Source: an uncultured Cohaesibacter sp. (GTDB taxonomy: Bacteria; Pseudomonadota; Alphaproteobacteria; Rhizobiales; Cohaesibacteraceae). From it: a stretch of 64,000 nucleotides of DNA. The stretch covers positions 186,001 to 250,000 of the forward strand of contig NZ_OY759863.1 of assembly GCF_963662805.1 (NCBI RefSeq), in the 5' to 3' direction. Made by a program: the position numbers and the translations under genes. Under the pieces are notes generated by a model. It ran no database searches and was not told where the DNA came from. It saw only the letters and a program-made list of their open reading frames with translations. Within the stretch, counting starts at the first letter, position 1, and each line of letters starts with the position of its first letter. Of this stretch, positions 17,884-26,936 are shown piece by piece.

Positions 17884-18852
17884 CTATTCAAGTTTGCCGT
17901 AGCCCAGTTTTTCATAGGCCTCCTTGGCGCCTTCCTGACCGAAGATGGGGAGTACGTCCACATAGGTCTGGGGAAGCACCTCTTCACCTGCGAAGTAGCG
18001 AGCGACGTTTTCAGCCGAGGTTGCACCGATCTTGTTCGGCTGCTGGGCAACGTTGGCAACAAACGGGCTGCCTTCTTCTGCCATGATTTCCATCGTATCC
18101 GGACCACCATCAAGAGCGGTCACGATGATTTCGTCACGGCCGCTTTCTTCCAGCGCCTGCACAACACCGATTGCGGGCTGATCCCAGCAACCGACGTGGA
18201 TGACATCAAGAGACCCTTTTGGATATTGGCTCAGCAGGTCCAGGGTTTTCTTGCGGGCATCTTCGGGAGCGTTGGCGAATTCCTCTGCCAGTTCAGGCTG
18301 AAGAATTTCGATTTCAGGATAATCCTGCAGCACATATTTCCAAAGCTGAGTGCGGATGGCGCAGATGCGCAGAGCCTTCTCGAACGCGTTGAAAACCGCA
18401 ACCTTGCCTTTGCCCTTGATGGCATCGGCCATGTAGCGACCAATGGTCGTGCCCATGTAATAGTTGTCGGATGTGGTGTTGTTGATGGAATATGGCGACG
18501 GATGATCCACTGTGAAGACAGGGATGCCGGCATCACGAAGGGCTTTGAACTTCGGCTCGACAGCGGCATCACCAAGAATGGAAATGACGGCATCGACCTT
18601 GTTCGTCAGAAGAATGTCATGGTTGTCCGCATGCACCTGGTTGTCACGGCCACCATCAACGGGAACCACTTCACCACCGAGCTTTTCAACCATACTGGTT
18701 GCGCCATTGAAGGCTTCACGATCCCAGAAATGCTGGGTACCGACCACCGCTACACCGATTCTCTTACCGGCGAGGGACAAGTCCTGGGCCACCGCAGAAC
18801 CTGCAAGCAGCATCACTGCCGCAGACGCCGCAGCAAATAGTTTCATTTTCAT
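17884..18852 (-). CDS. Sugar ABC transporter substrate-binding protein (RbsB-like)
   Basis: A 322-residue periplasmic binding protein of the Peripla_BP_4 type. It has a 22-residue signal peptide (MKMKLFAAASAAVMLLAGSAVA|QD). The first lobe opens with GKRIGVAVVGTQHFWDREAFNGA, and the interlobe strand TVDHPSPYSINNTTSDNYYMG is typical of ribose/xylose-type receptors. ATG 18852 fits the signal peptide; an upstream start would add 14 charged residues. It is the first gene of the importer operon, divergent from the FGGY kinase, with three repeated putative operators in the promoter region. Confidence 0.9.
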   Translation of the reverse strand: MKMKLFAAASAAVMLLAGSAVAQDLSLAGKRIGVAVVGTQHFWDREAFNGATSMVEKLGGEVVPVDGGRDNQVHADNHDILLTNKVDAVISILGDAAVEPKFKALRDAGIPVFTVDHPSPYSINNTTSDNYYMGTTIGRYMADAIKGKGKVAVFNAFEKALRICAIRTQLWKYVLQDYPEIEILQPELAEEFANAPEDARKKTLDLLSQYPKGSLDVIHVGCWDQPAIGVVQALEESGRDEIIVTALDGGPDTMEIMAEEGSPFVANVAQQPNKIGATSAENVARYFAGEEVLPQTYVDVLPIFGQEGAKEAYEKLGYGKLE

Positions 18853-18942
18853 GTTTTCCTCCCTTTCTGTCGCTTGAGTGCGCCACATTGACAAATCTCT
18901 CCCAGGATCACACTCAATGTCACAACTTGAAAACAGAATGAT

Positions 18943-19007
18943 CTACACATGTCAAATTTTTTTACACATGTCAAATTTTTTTTGAGCAATTTACTTTACA
19001 TATGTCC
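18943..19007. promoter_or_regulatory. Three repeated operator-like sites between importer and kinase operons
   Basis: Direct repeats TACACATGTCAAAT at 18944-18957 and 18963-18976 (19 bases apart), and TTTACATATGTC at 18995-19006, lie in the 214-base divergent promoter region. The consensus TTTACAyATGTCAAA also occurs, in both orientations, in the transketolase/dehydrogenase promoter. The nearest regulator gene is the SorC-family gene at the end of the kinase operon, so it is the likely binder (inference). Confidence 0.6.
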
Positions 19008-19066
19008 CTTCATTTGTCATTTGTAATGGCACATCAAAAGAGTTGCTCGCTGTCAGGGAGGTGTAG

Positions 19067-20581
19067 ATGGCAGCTGTTAGACTCGGTCTTGATGTTGGAA
19101 CAACATCTATCAAGACCGCTGCCTATGATCCGGCAGGGCGCCTGCTTGCTCTCGTTGAGAAACCGGCCCCGCAAGTTACCGGACGCGAAGGCAAATCCGA
19201 ACAGGACATGGACGCAGTTTGGGCTGTTGTATTGGACGCCTTGTCCAATATGACCGAAAAACTGCGAGGGTTGCAACCTGAGTCTCTCGGGGTCAGTGCA
19301 CAAGGCGATGGCTTCTGGGCCATTGACCATGACGGCAATGCCGTATCCCCTGCCATGTTGTGGAATGACACACGAGCCGCTTCGCGACTCCATTGGCTTG
19401 ATTCAACCGGCGCATCAGGCAAGGTGGGCCGCGCCTGCCACACCTCACTGTGGCCGGGCACATCCGGCATGCTGTGGGTCTGGCTGAAGCAGAACGAGCC
19501 TGAACTCGCCGACAGGGTTGCTCATGTCTTTACCTGTGGTGACTGGATCGGCTGGAAATTGACAGGCAATGTCGCAACGGACTTCTCCGATGGGTCCATT
19601 CCGTTCCTCGATTTCAACACCCGGGCCTATGACGATGAGGCTTTGAATGCGCTGGATTGTGCCGATCTGAAGTCCAAGCTGGCAACACCACAATCCGCTG
19701 CCTCCATGCTCGGGCGCCTCAGTCCAGAGATTGCCAAGGCGACCGGATTGCCTGAAGGGTTGCCGGTGTCGACCCCGACACTTGATCTGGCGGCGATGAT
19801 TGTCGGTATGGGCATGGATCAGCCGGGACAGACCATGATGATCATGGGCACGACGGCGGTGGTGAACATCCTTACGGACTCCGTTGAGCCCTGCGACCAG
19901 CCAGTTGGTGCCAGTGCCTTTCATGCCACGTCCGATCTGATCATTCGCATTCTCGCGCCAACAACGGGCGCCGCGGCCTTCAACTGGTTCACGGAACTTC
20001 ATCCCATGAGCCTTGGCGGCGATTGCCCGAGCGAGATCGCAGGCAAGCTCAACGAGTTGGTCTCAAGCGTTCCACCCGGAGCCAATGGCGTGACTTTCCT
20101 TCCCTATCTCAATGGTGAGCGTGCGCCCTTTGTCGAGCCGAGCATTACCGCTTCCTTCCATGGTCTGACGGCCAGAAGCACCAAGGCTGACATGGGGCGC
20201 GCCGTCCTGGAGGGAGGGGCAATGAGCCTGCGCCATTGCTTTGAAATGGAAGGCGTCAATCCGACCCAACCAGTGCTGCTCACCGGCGGTGGCTCCAAGA
20301 ATTCCCTCTGGTGCCAGATCATCGCCGATGTCATCGGTGCACCGACGCTCGTGTCGGAGGCTTCGGATCAGGGCCTTTGGGGTGCTGCGTCGATTGGTGC
20401 GGCAGCGGCAGGACTCGGCGACGTCATGTCGCTGGTCAAGCGTGAAGAGCGGACTATCTGCTACACGCCGAACGCCGAAAACCACAAATTCTACGACAAG
20501 ATCTTTCCGCGTTACCGGCTGTTGTCCGACAACGCTCGCAAGCTGGTCAGTCAGCTGCAAGAACTGGACGATGTAAAATGA
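19067..20581 (+). CDS. FGGY-family carbohydrate kinase (xylulokinase-like)
   Basis: 504 residues, a normal FGGY length. The N-terminal phosphate-1 motif LGLDVGTTSIKTAAYDPAG, AMLWNDTRAA, and PTLDLAAMIVGMGM (probable catalytic Asp) are visible, as is the C-terminal adenosine motif LLTGGGSKNSLWCQIIADVIGAPT. It would phosphorylate a ketose or polyol produced by a neighbouring dehydrogenase. ATG 19067 has GGGAGG upstream. It is the first gene of an operon with an MDR dehydrogenase (4-base overlap), an AraD-like enzyme and a SorC regulator. The exact sugar is unknown; L-ribulo-, xylulo- or a branched ketose are all possible. Confidence 0.85.
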   Translation: MAAVRLGLDVGTTSIKTAAYDPAGRLLALVEKPAPQVTGREGKSEQDMDAVWAVVLDALSNMTEKLRGLQPESLGVSAQGDGFWAIDHDGNAVSPAMLWNDTRAASRLHWLDSTGASGKVGRACHTSLWPGTSGMLWVWLKQNEPELADRVAHVFTCGDWIGWKLTGNVATDFSDGSIPFLDFNTRAYDDEALNALDCADLKSKLATPQSAASMLGRLSPEIAKATGLPEGLPVSTPTLDLAAMIVGMGMDQPGQTMMIMGTTAVVNILTDSVEPCDQPVGASAFHATSDLIIRILAPTTGAAAFNWFTELHPMSLGGDCPSEIAGKLNELVSSVPPGANGVTFLPYLNGERAPFVEPSITASFHGLTARSTKADMGRAVLEGGAMSLRHCFEMEGVNPTQPVLLTGGGSKNSLWCQIIADVIGAPTLVSEASDQGLWGAASIGAAAAGLGDVMSLVKREERTICYTPNAENHKFYDKIFPRYRLLSDNARKLVSQLQELDDVK

Positions 20582-21633
20582 CCAAGATGATGAAAGCCGC
20601 AGTCTATCACGCCCTAGACGACATCCGTCTCGAAGAGCGCCCCGTTCCGGAGATCGGACGGGAGGATATCCTGCTCAAGACCATTGCCTGTGGGCTGTGC
20701 GGTGGCGAAACGATGTCATGGTACAAGAAGGCCCAGCCAAAGGTTCTGGGTCATGAGCCGGTTGGCATCGTGGTGGAAGTCGGTGAGGATGTGACGGATT
20801 TCGCGGTTGGTGACCGTCTGTTCGTCAACCATCACGTGGGACGGGTCAACAGCCACTGGTCACGCCGGGGACATTTCACCCGCGATCCCTTCTATTCCAC
20901 CATGAAGCTCGATCCGGGCGGAGTGTGCGAATATTACCGCGTTACTGCGCAGCATCTCCGGATGGATGCTCACAAGCTGCCAGCCTCCATCTCGGATGAA
21001 GCGGCCATCACCATCGAGCCATGGTCCTGTGTCCTTTCCGGTCTCAAGGTCTGCAACATCCAACCGGGTGATACGGTCGCTGTTGTCGGTGCCGGCTTCA
21101 TGGGACAGGGCTTTGTTCATATGGCTCCCCTGTTCGGAGCTGGCAAGGTGATTGCGCTCGACTTTTCCGACTGGCGTCTGGAGCAGGCGCACAAGTTCGG
21201 AGCGACCCACACCATCAACCCGAAAAAAGAAGACGCCGTCGAGGCGCTGAGGGCCTGCAACAATGGCAGGTTGGCCGATACGGTGGTGGTCATTGCCCCC
21301 TTCCCGTCTGCTTGGGAACAGGCTGGCCAGCTCGTCGAAGTCGGCGGTTGCCTGCATCTTGGCGCACCGCTCGCCCCCAATACCGACTGGGTTCAGGACG
21401 GCAACAAGGCCTATTTCGATCAGGTCACCGTCACGTCCCGCTATTCATCCGACCACACGGACACCTACAGCTATATCCGTCTGCTGGAGGCCGGGCGCAT
21501 CATGGCGGATGAAGCCATTTCGCATCGTTTCCACATCGACGACAGCGCCGAAGCATTCAAGATGCTCGTGGAAGCCGAAAAATCCCTGAAGATCGTTGTC
21601 TATCCTCAGGGTATTCCAGAGGAGAAACTGTGA
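20578..21633 (+). CDS. Zinc-type MDR sugar/polyol dehydrogenase
   Basis: A 351-residue medium-chain dehydrogenase. The catalytic-zinc motif ACGLCGGETMSWY and GHEPVG are present, together with an EPWSC site and a Rossmann VAVVGAGFMGQG. As in the other MDR of this cluster, the structural-zinc lobe (FVNHHVGRVNSHWSRRGHF) has no cysteine cluster. The start overlaps the kinase stop by 4 bases (ATGA), so the two are translationally coupled. It probably oxidises the transported polyol, or a hydroxyl of the sugar, before or after phosphorylation. Confidence 0.82.
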   Translation: MTKMMKAAVYHALDDIRLEERPVPEIGREDILLKTIACGLCGGETMSWYKKAQPKVLGHEPVGIVVEVGEDVTDFAVGDRLFVNHHVGRVNSHWSRRGHFTRDPFYSTMKLDPGGVCEYYRVTAQHLRMDAHKLPASISDEAAITIEPWSCVLSGLKVCNIQPGDTVAVVGAGFMGQGFVHMAPLFGAGKVIALDFSDWRLEQAHKFGATHTINPKKEDAVEALRACNNGRLADTVVVIAPFPSAWEQAGQLVEVGGCLHLGAPLAPNTDWVQDGNKAYFDQVTVTSRYSSDHTDTYSYIRLLEAGRIMADEAISHRFHIDDSAEAFKMLVEAEKSLKIVVYPQGIPEEKL

Positions 21634-22298
21634 TGCTGGAAGCACTGAAAGAAGAAGTCTGCGAGCAAAACCACGAGTTGCCACGCAACAACCTCGTTGT
21701 TGGATCCGGAGGCAATGTCTCCGGTCGAGACCCGGAAACAGGCCTGATCGTCATCAAGCCATCGGGCGTCAAGTTCGCCAAGCTGACCCCGGAGACCATG
21801 GTTGTCATCGACATTGACGGCAACATCATCGAAGGCACGATGAAACCGTCCGTCGACGCTGGCGTGCATCTCTATCTCTATAAGAACCGGGATGACATCG
21901 GCGGCATCACCCACACCCATTCCCCCTATGCCACCAGCTTTGCGGCCCGCGGTGAACCGATCCCGGCTGTCCTGACACCCATCATTCACATGATCGGTCG
22001 CGACGTTCCCTGCTCGCGCTATGCCACGCCGGGAGAAGTGGATACGGGTGAAGCGATTCTCGAAGCAGCGGCCGGAGGCTATGCAGCCCTCGTCAAGGCA
22101 CATGGTGTTTTCACCATGGGGAAATCTGCGACAGAAGCCACCTCAATCGCGATGTATCTCGAGGAAGCAGCGATGACAACGCATTTGGCGATGCTGCGCG
22201 GCCCGGTTGAGGAGCTCCCTCAAGAGGAAATTGACCGTTGCTTTGCATGGTTCCGAAAAAACTATGGTCAATCTGGACAAAAGCCTGTAAACAGCTGA
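21633..22298 (+). CDS. Class II aldolase/AraD-like epimerase
   Basis: 221 residues of the class II aldolase/adducin family. GSGGNVSGRDPETG, IVIKPSGVKFAKLTPE and the metal-binding GITHTHSPYATSFAARG (His-x-His) are clear, with the third His in KAHGVF. The 'KPSxD' block and IKPSGV wording resemble L-ribulose-5-phosphate 4-epimerase more than fuculose-phosphate aldolase, but both reactions share this fold. ATG 21633 is preceded by AGAGGAG; GTG 21630, overlapping the dehydrogenase stop, is an alternative. With the kinase and transketolase it suggests conversion of a ketose phosphate into the pentose-phosphate pool. Confidence 0.8.
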   Translation: MLEALKEEVCEQNHELPRNNLVVGSGGNVSGRDPETGLIVIKPSGVKFAKLTPETMVVIDIDGNIIEGTMKPSVDAGVHLYLYKNRDDIGGITHTHSPYATSFAARGEPIPAVLTPIIHMIGRDVPCSRYATPGEVDTGEAILEAAAGGYAALVKAHGVFTMGKSATEATSIAMYLEEAAMTTHLAMLRGPVEELPQEEIDRCFAWFRKNYGQSGQKPVNS

Positions 22299-22301
22299 CC
22301 C

Positions 22302-23273
22302 ATGCAAAAGGACCAGAATGCTCGATACTATAACAAGGAAACTATGCTTGCCAATGTGGCGTTGCTCTACTACGGCGAAGGCCTGACGCAGAGTGACATT
22401 GCAAGGCGAATGAGTGTTTCCCGCGCCACAGTCGTCAATATGCTTCGCGAAGCTCGCGAAACGCGTATCGTCAACATATTGGTGGAAGGAAAGTATCTGG
22501 CCGGTTCGTCCATGTCCAACGAACTGAGAGACAAGTTTGGTCTTGAAGATGTCTATGTCGCGAACAGCGGCAAGAGTGACAGCAAAGTCAGCCGCGCCGA
22601 GATGCTACGTCATCTCGGCCGGGTTGGTGCCATCGCACTCACCGACATCACCGAACCGGGCGACACCATCGGCGTTGCCTGGGGTGAAACCATCTTTTCC
22701 CTATCCGAGCAGATGCCGCAGGTCAGGAAGCCTGACGTCACCGTGTGTCAGATGATTGGATCGATGAATTCCGAGATCGTTCCGGCATCCGAGCAATGCG
22801 CCATTCAGATTGCCAACATGATGTCGGCAAAATGCTTCACGCTGCATGCGCCCGGTGTTGGATCAAGTCCCGAGATTGCCGCCCTGTTGCGGACCGAGCC
22901 GACAATCGAGCAGCAATTGCTACGTCTGCGCTCGCTAGATGTCACCGTCGCGTCTATCGGACATGTGGGCGATCAGACCCATCTGGTCAAGGCCAACATG
23001 ACCACGCTCGAAGAACTGCATGCAGCCCGCGATGCAGGAGCCGTTGGCGTCATTTGCTGCCGCTATATTGATGCCAATGGGGAGCCGGTGCGCGTCCCTC
23101 CCGATGATCGGCTGATCGCAACGGACTGCGAGGACCTGCGCCTTGCCCGCAAGAAGCTGCTCGTCGTGGGCGGTGTACGGCGTAAGGATGCTGTTTTGGC
23201 GGCGATCAAGGGCGACTATGTCACCCATCTGTGCATCGATCAGAGCCTCGCAGCCGCCCTGCTGGACAGCTAA
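22302..23273 (+). CDS. SorC/DeoR-type sugar-responsive transcriptional regulator
   Basis: 323 residues. The N-terminal helix-turn-helix is LTQSDIARRMSVSRATVVNMLREAR (about residues 29-53); the rest is the NagB-like sugar-phosphate-binding domain with GDTIGVAWGETIFSLSEQMP and a C-terminal LLVVGGVRRKDAVLAAIKGDYV. Such proteins bind phosphorylated sugars and regulate their own cluster. It follows the AraD-like gene by 3 bases. The repeated TTTACAyATGTCAAA motif in both divergent promoters is its likely target. Confidence 0.85.
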   Translation: MQKDQNARYYNKETMLANVALLYYGEGLTQSDIARRMSVSRATVVNMLREARETRIVNILVEGKYLAGSSMSNELRDKFGLEDVYVANSGKSDSKVSRAEMLRHLGRVGAIALTDITEPGDTIGVAWGETIFSLSEQMPQVRKPDVTVCQMIGSMNSEIVPASEQCAIQIANMMSAKCFTLHAPGVGSSPEIAALLRTEPTIEQQLLRLRSLDVTVASIGHVGDQTHLVKANMTTLEELHAARDAGAVGVICCRYIDANGEPVRVPPDDRLIATDCEDLRLARKKLLVVGGVRRKDAVLAAIKGDYVTHLCIDQSLAAALLDS

Positions 23274-23470
23274 CTGTCCGAGGGCAGTCCTCCCCCTATC
23301 CTACTCTTCTGTCGGAATGCGAGACGCCCGAGCTGGGCCGTGTGTCCTAGCCTGTTGGTTTCATGCGAGCTTATGTCTCTGACATCTGGTCAAGTGCAGG
23401 CTGTCTTTCCTATACTCCTCAGCAAACGGGGGACGTGGCCCCACAACAGGACTAGAAAGGATCTGGCAGC

Positions 23471-24181
23471 ATGGCAAGAACAGTTTGGATTACAGGAGCC
23501 GGATCCGGGATCGGCGCGGCGATGGTCGAAGCCTTTGTGAAAGCTGGCGATCGCGTTGCAATGACTGCGCGCAGCGAGGAAGCCCTCAAGGCCGTTGCCA
23601 GCGCCCTGCCTGACGGGGCCGAGGTTCTGATCCTGCCCGGTGACATCACCGACCGCGAAGGCATAGTCGCTATTGCAGCAAAAATCGCCGAATGGGGCGG
23701 CGGCATCGATATTCTCTGCAACAACGCCGGTCTCAATGTGCCGAAACGCAGTTGGGAGGATCTCGACTGGCCGAGTTGGGATCAGGTGCTCGAGGTCAAT
23801 ATCAAAGGTGCGCTCAATGTCATTGCAGCCTGCCTTCCTATCATGCGCGCTCAGAAGAGCGGCTTGATGATCCATACCTCCAGCTGGGCGGGACGGTTCC
23901 ATTATAGCGTCGGCGGTGTTGCCTATGGAGCGTCTAAGCACGCTCTCAGCGACATTTCATCGAGCCTGAATGATCAGGAGGGCAAGAATGGCATTCGTTC
24001 GACGGCCCTTTGCCCTGCCGAGGTGGCAACACCCTTACTGACCAAGCGCCCTGGGTTCGACCCCGCTCGCCTCAAACATATGATCCAGCCCGAAGACATG
24101 GCCAAGACAGCGCTTTATGTCGCCGACATGCAGCCGGGCGTTGCCATCCATGAAATCGTGCTGGCACCGGTCCGGCGCTAA
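23471..24181 (+). CDS. Short-chain dehydrogenase/reductase
   Basis: A 236-residue SDR. The nucleotide-binding TGAGSGIG, NNAG and the catalytic Ser-Tyr-Lys (HTSSWAGR, then AYGASKH) are all present. It is separated from the SorC gene by about 200 bases, so it may have its own promoter, but its position at the end of the polyol island suggests a role in the same pathway. It is slightly shorter than many SDRs at the C-terminus. The AAAGGATCTGGCAGC sequence before ATG 23471 gives a modest ribosome site. The substrate is unknown. Confidence 0.8.
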   Translation: MARTVWITGAGSGIGAAMVEAFVKAGDRVAMTARSEEALKAVASALPDGAEVLILPGDITDREGIVAIAAKIAEWGGGIDILCNNAGLNVPKRSWEDLDWPSWDQVLEVNIKGALNVIAACLPIMRAQKSGLMIHTSSWAGRFHYSVGGVAYGASKHALSDISSSLNDQEGKNGIRSTALCPAEVATPLLTKRPGFDPARLKHMIQPEDMAKTALYVADMQPGVAIHEIVLAPVRR

Positions 24182-24197
24182 CGAGCCGACCTGAAAT

Positions 24198-24250
24198 CAA
24201 AAAGCCCCGCACCGCAAGACCCTCGAAAGGACCTCACGATGCGGGGCGAA
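24198..24250 (-). terminator. Terminator between the SDR and atoE
   Basis: Perfect arms GCCCCGCA (24204-24211) and TGCGGGGC (24240-24247) with a 28-base loop. On the minus strand the stem is followed by TTTTTGATTT, so it ends the CoA-transferase/thiolase/atoE operon. It may also stop plus-strand transcription from the SDR. Confidence 0.7.
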
Positions 24251-24281
24251 GTGTGTCAGTCTCTGACAGGCTGGTTGCAGC

Positions 24282-25595
24282 CTACATGCCTGAGAGGATG
24301 ACGAAGGTTCCGCCGATGGCGACACCCGAGATCAGCAGCCATATGAGCAGATAGCCCATGATGTCGCGCGCCGACAGACCGGCAACCCCAAGCAGAGGCA
24401 GCGCCCAGAATGGCTGGATCTGGTTTGTCCAACCGTCACCCCATGCGAAAGCCATGATGGTCTGGGCCGGATCGGCACCAAGAGCATGGGCGGCTTCCAT
24501 CATGATCGGCCCCTGAATGGCCCACTGGCCGCCACCTGACGGGATGAAGAAGTTCACCACACCGGCAGAGAGGAAAGTCAGCAGCGGGAAACTGGTCGGG
24601 GTTGCAACCGCGATCATGGCTTCAGAAAACTCGCTGACGAGGCCCGATTTCGTCATCATGCCTGCGATACCGGCATAGAGCGGGAACTGCAGGATGATGC
24701 CACGTGCCGCACCAATGGCTTTGGTTGCTGCATCCTGATAGGTCTGCGGGCTCTTGTGTAGCAAGAGGCCAAGGCCGAGGAAAATCAGGATGACGGTATT
24801 GAGGTTGAGGCTGAAGCCCTTGGCGATAATCTGCCCAAGGAGATAGACCATGACCAATAGCCCCAGAAACAGAGTCGGAAGCCGGCTGTTCTCGATGCGA
24901 TCCGACGGTGTCATGGAGGCTCGATCAAGCTCGGCTTTTCCTTCTACATCGTCATCGGCAATTTTCAGCTGCTCGATATGTTCAGGCTGCTTCTGAAACA
25001 TGAAGAAGGTGATCAACAGCACCAAGAGCACAATCGTCAGGATGATGTTCCATGGTGCATAGAGGGTCTCGGTCACCGGAACGATGCCGATGGCTTCTTC
25101 CATGAAGTGCTTGGGCGTCGCAATGACGAGCGGAATGGACGAGGACGGACCACGCACCAGCTCGCCACCATAGGCAGCCGCCACGATCAACGGGAAGTGC
25201 ACGGTAACACGACGACCCATTTCACGCGCCAGAATGGCCCCGGCAACCATGCCGAACCCCCAGTTGAGATAGTAGCAGATGAAGCTCGTCACGATCGTGA
25301 TGATGAGGGCCTGACGCCAGTTGCCAGCCAGACCGGTAAGGCCTGTGAAGACCTTTTGCATGATCGGCGTCATGGCCAGCACATAGCCGGTCATCAGCAC
25401 CAAGGTCATCTGCATGCCGAATTTAAACAGTGTGGAAAAGCCATCCCCCCAGAAACCTGCCATGTCCAACGGTGACTGACCTGTTGTCACCATGCCAAGG
25501 ACAAAGACGACCGCTGTCAGGATCAACGCAAGCACATAAGCGCTTGGCAGGTAGCGTTGAACAACGCGTACCGAAAAGTTCGTGATAGCTTCCAT
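24282..25595 (-). CDS. atoE: Short-chain fatty acid transporter AtoE
   Basis: A 437-residue, 12-TM-type permease. The sequence SFICYYLNWGFGMVAGAILAREMGRR, GELVRGPSSSIPLVIATP and FFIPSGGGQWAIQGPIMMEAA are characteristic of the AtoE family, which imports acetoacetate and short-chain fatty acids. ATG 25595 has AAGGAGGA upstream. It is the last gene of the operon with the CoA-transferase and thiolase. Its presence favours acetoacetate or butyrate use over an aromatic-acid-only role for those enzymes. Confidence 0.9.
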   Translation of the reverse strand: MEAITNFSVRVVQRYLPSAYVLALILTAVVFVLGMVTTGQSPLDMAGFWGDGFSTLFKFGMQMTLVLMTGYVLAMTPIMQKVFTGLTGLAGNWRQALIITIVTSFICYYLNWGFGMVAGAILAREMGRRVTVHFPLIVAAAYGGELVRGPSSSIPLVIATPKHFMEEAIGIVPVTETLYAPWNIILTIVLLVLLITFFMFQKQPEHIEQLKIADDDVEGKAELDRASMTPSDRIENSRLPTLFLGLLVMVYLLGQIIAKGFSLNLNTVILIFLGLGLLLHKSPQTYQDAATKAIGAARGIILQFPLYAGIAGMMTKSGLVSEFSEAMIAVATPTSFPLLTFLSAGVVNFFIPSGGGQWAIQGPIMMEAAHALGADPAQTIMAFAWGDGWTNQIQPFWALPLLGVAGLSARDIMGYLLIWLLISGVAIGGTFVILSGM

Positions 25596-25722
25596 GGTAT
25601 TCCTCCTTTTCATCCGCCTTCAGACGGATCTTTCGCCCCCGAATACCGATCCCTCTGGTACACCTCCTCGTGCCAGACTGTCCGTGCGCGCCCCCGAAGA
25701 GAAACGCACGGGGAACCGGCGT

Positions 25723-26926
25723 TCAAATCCTTTCTATTGCGATGGAAATGCCCTGCCCAACGCCGATGCACATGGTTGCCAGTGCTCTTTTTCCTCCTTT
25801 GTTGGTCAGTTCCACCATTGCCGTGCCCGCAATGCGCGCGCCCGACATACCCAGCGGATGGCCAAGAGAAATTGCGCCACCGTTGGGGTTCACTCGCGGA
25901 TCGTCATCCGCAATTCCAAGATCTCTGAGGGTCGCCAGTCCCTGACAGGCGAAGGCCTCATTGAGTTCAATCACGTCAAAGTCGGATTGCTCGAGCTTTA
26001 ACCGCGCCATCAGCTTTTTGGATGCGGGCGCGGGCCCGAAGCCCATGATGCGCGGCGGCACACCGGCGGCTGCGCCCCCGACAATCCGTGCGATGGGTGT
26101 CAGCCCATGGCGCTTTGCAGCTTCTTCGCTGGCTATGATGAGGGCAGCAGCCCCATCATTGACGCCACTGGCGTTGCCTGCCGTAACCGAGCCGCCCTGA
26201 CGGAAGGGAGCACGCAGTTTGGAAAGGGCTTCAAGGGTTGTTGACGGGCGGGGATGCTCGTCCTTTGCCACCTCGATGGGGTCGCCCTTACGCTGCGGGA
26301 TGATCACGGGCGTGATTTCCTGCTCAAGGCGTCCGTTTTCCATCGCCACTCCGGCCTTCTTCTGGCTGTTGTAGGCAAAGAAATCCTGATCTCTCACGGC
26401 TGATGCCGAAATCCTCGGCAACATTTTCCGCCGTTTCCGGCATGGAATCGACGCCATATTGCGATTTCATCAAGGGATTGACGAAACGCCAGCCGATGGT
26501 GGTGTCATAGATCTCCGCATTGCGGGAATAGGCCGTTTCGGCCTTGCCCATGACGAAGGGCGCTCGCGACATGCTTTCGACGCCACCGGCAATGATCAGA
26601 TCGGCCTCTCCGGCCCGAATGGCGCGGGATGCGGTGATGATCGCGTCCATGCCGGAGCCGCACAGCCGATTGATTGTCGTGCCCGGCACCGAGACCGGCA
26701 GCCCCGAGAGGAGCGCGGCCATGCGCGCAACGTTGCGATTGTCCTCACCTGCCTGATTGGCGCAACCGAGGATCACGTCATCCACGGATGCCCAATCGAC
26801 GTCATAGCGTGCCATCAGGGCCCGAATGGGAATGGCCGCCAGATCGTCAGCTCTCACGGAAGCCAATGCACCGCCGAACCGACCGATGGGAGTTCTGATA
26901 TAGTCACAGATGAATGCTTCTGGCAT
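25723..26926 (-). pseudogene. Acetyl-CoA/3-oxoadipyl-CoA thiolase (PcaF/AtoB-like), one frameshift
   Basis: The N-terminal part (IRTPIGRFGGALASVRADDL; active-site Cys in INRLCGSGMDAI near residue 90) and the C-terminal part (NPNGGAISLGHPLGMSGAR with catalytic His; CIGVGQG with the second Cys) are in different frames. The break is near 26392: dropping one base gives ISREDQDFFAYNSQKKA and a 400-residue protein of exactly PcaF length. The N-terminal wording is closest to 3-oxoadipyl-CoA thiolase. It lies 10 bases after the CoA-transferase beta gene. A sequencing error is the likely cause. Confidence 0.85.
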
Positions 26927-26936
26927 TGGATCCTCC

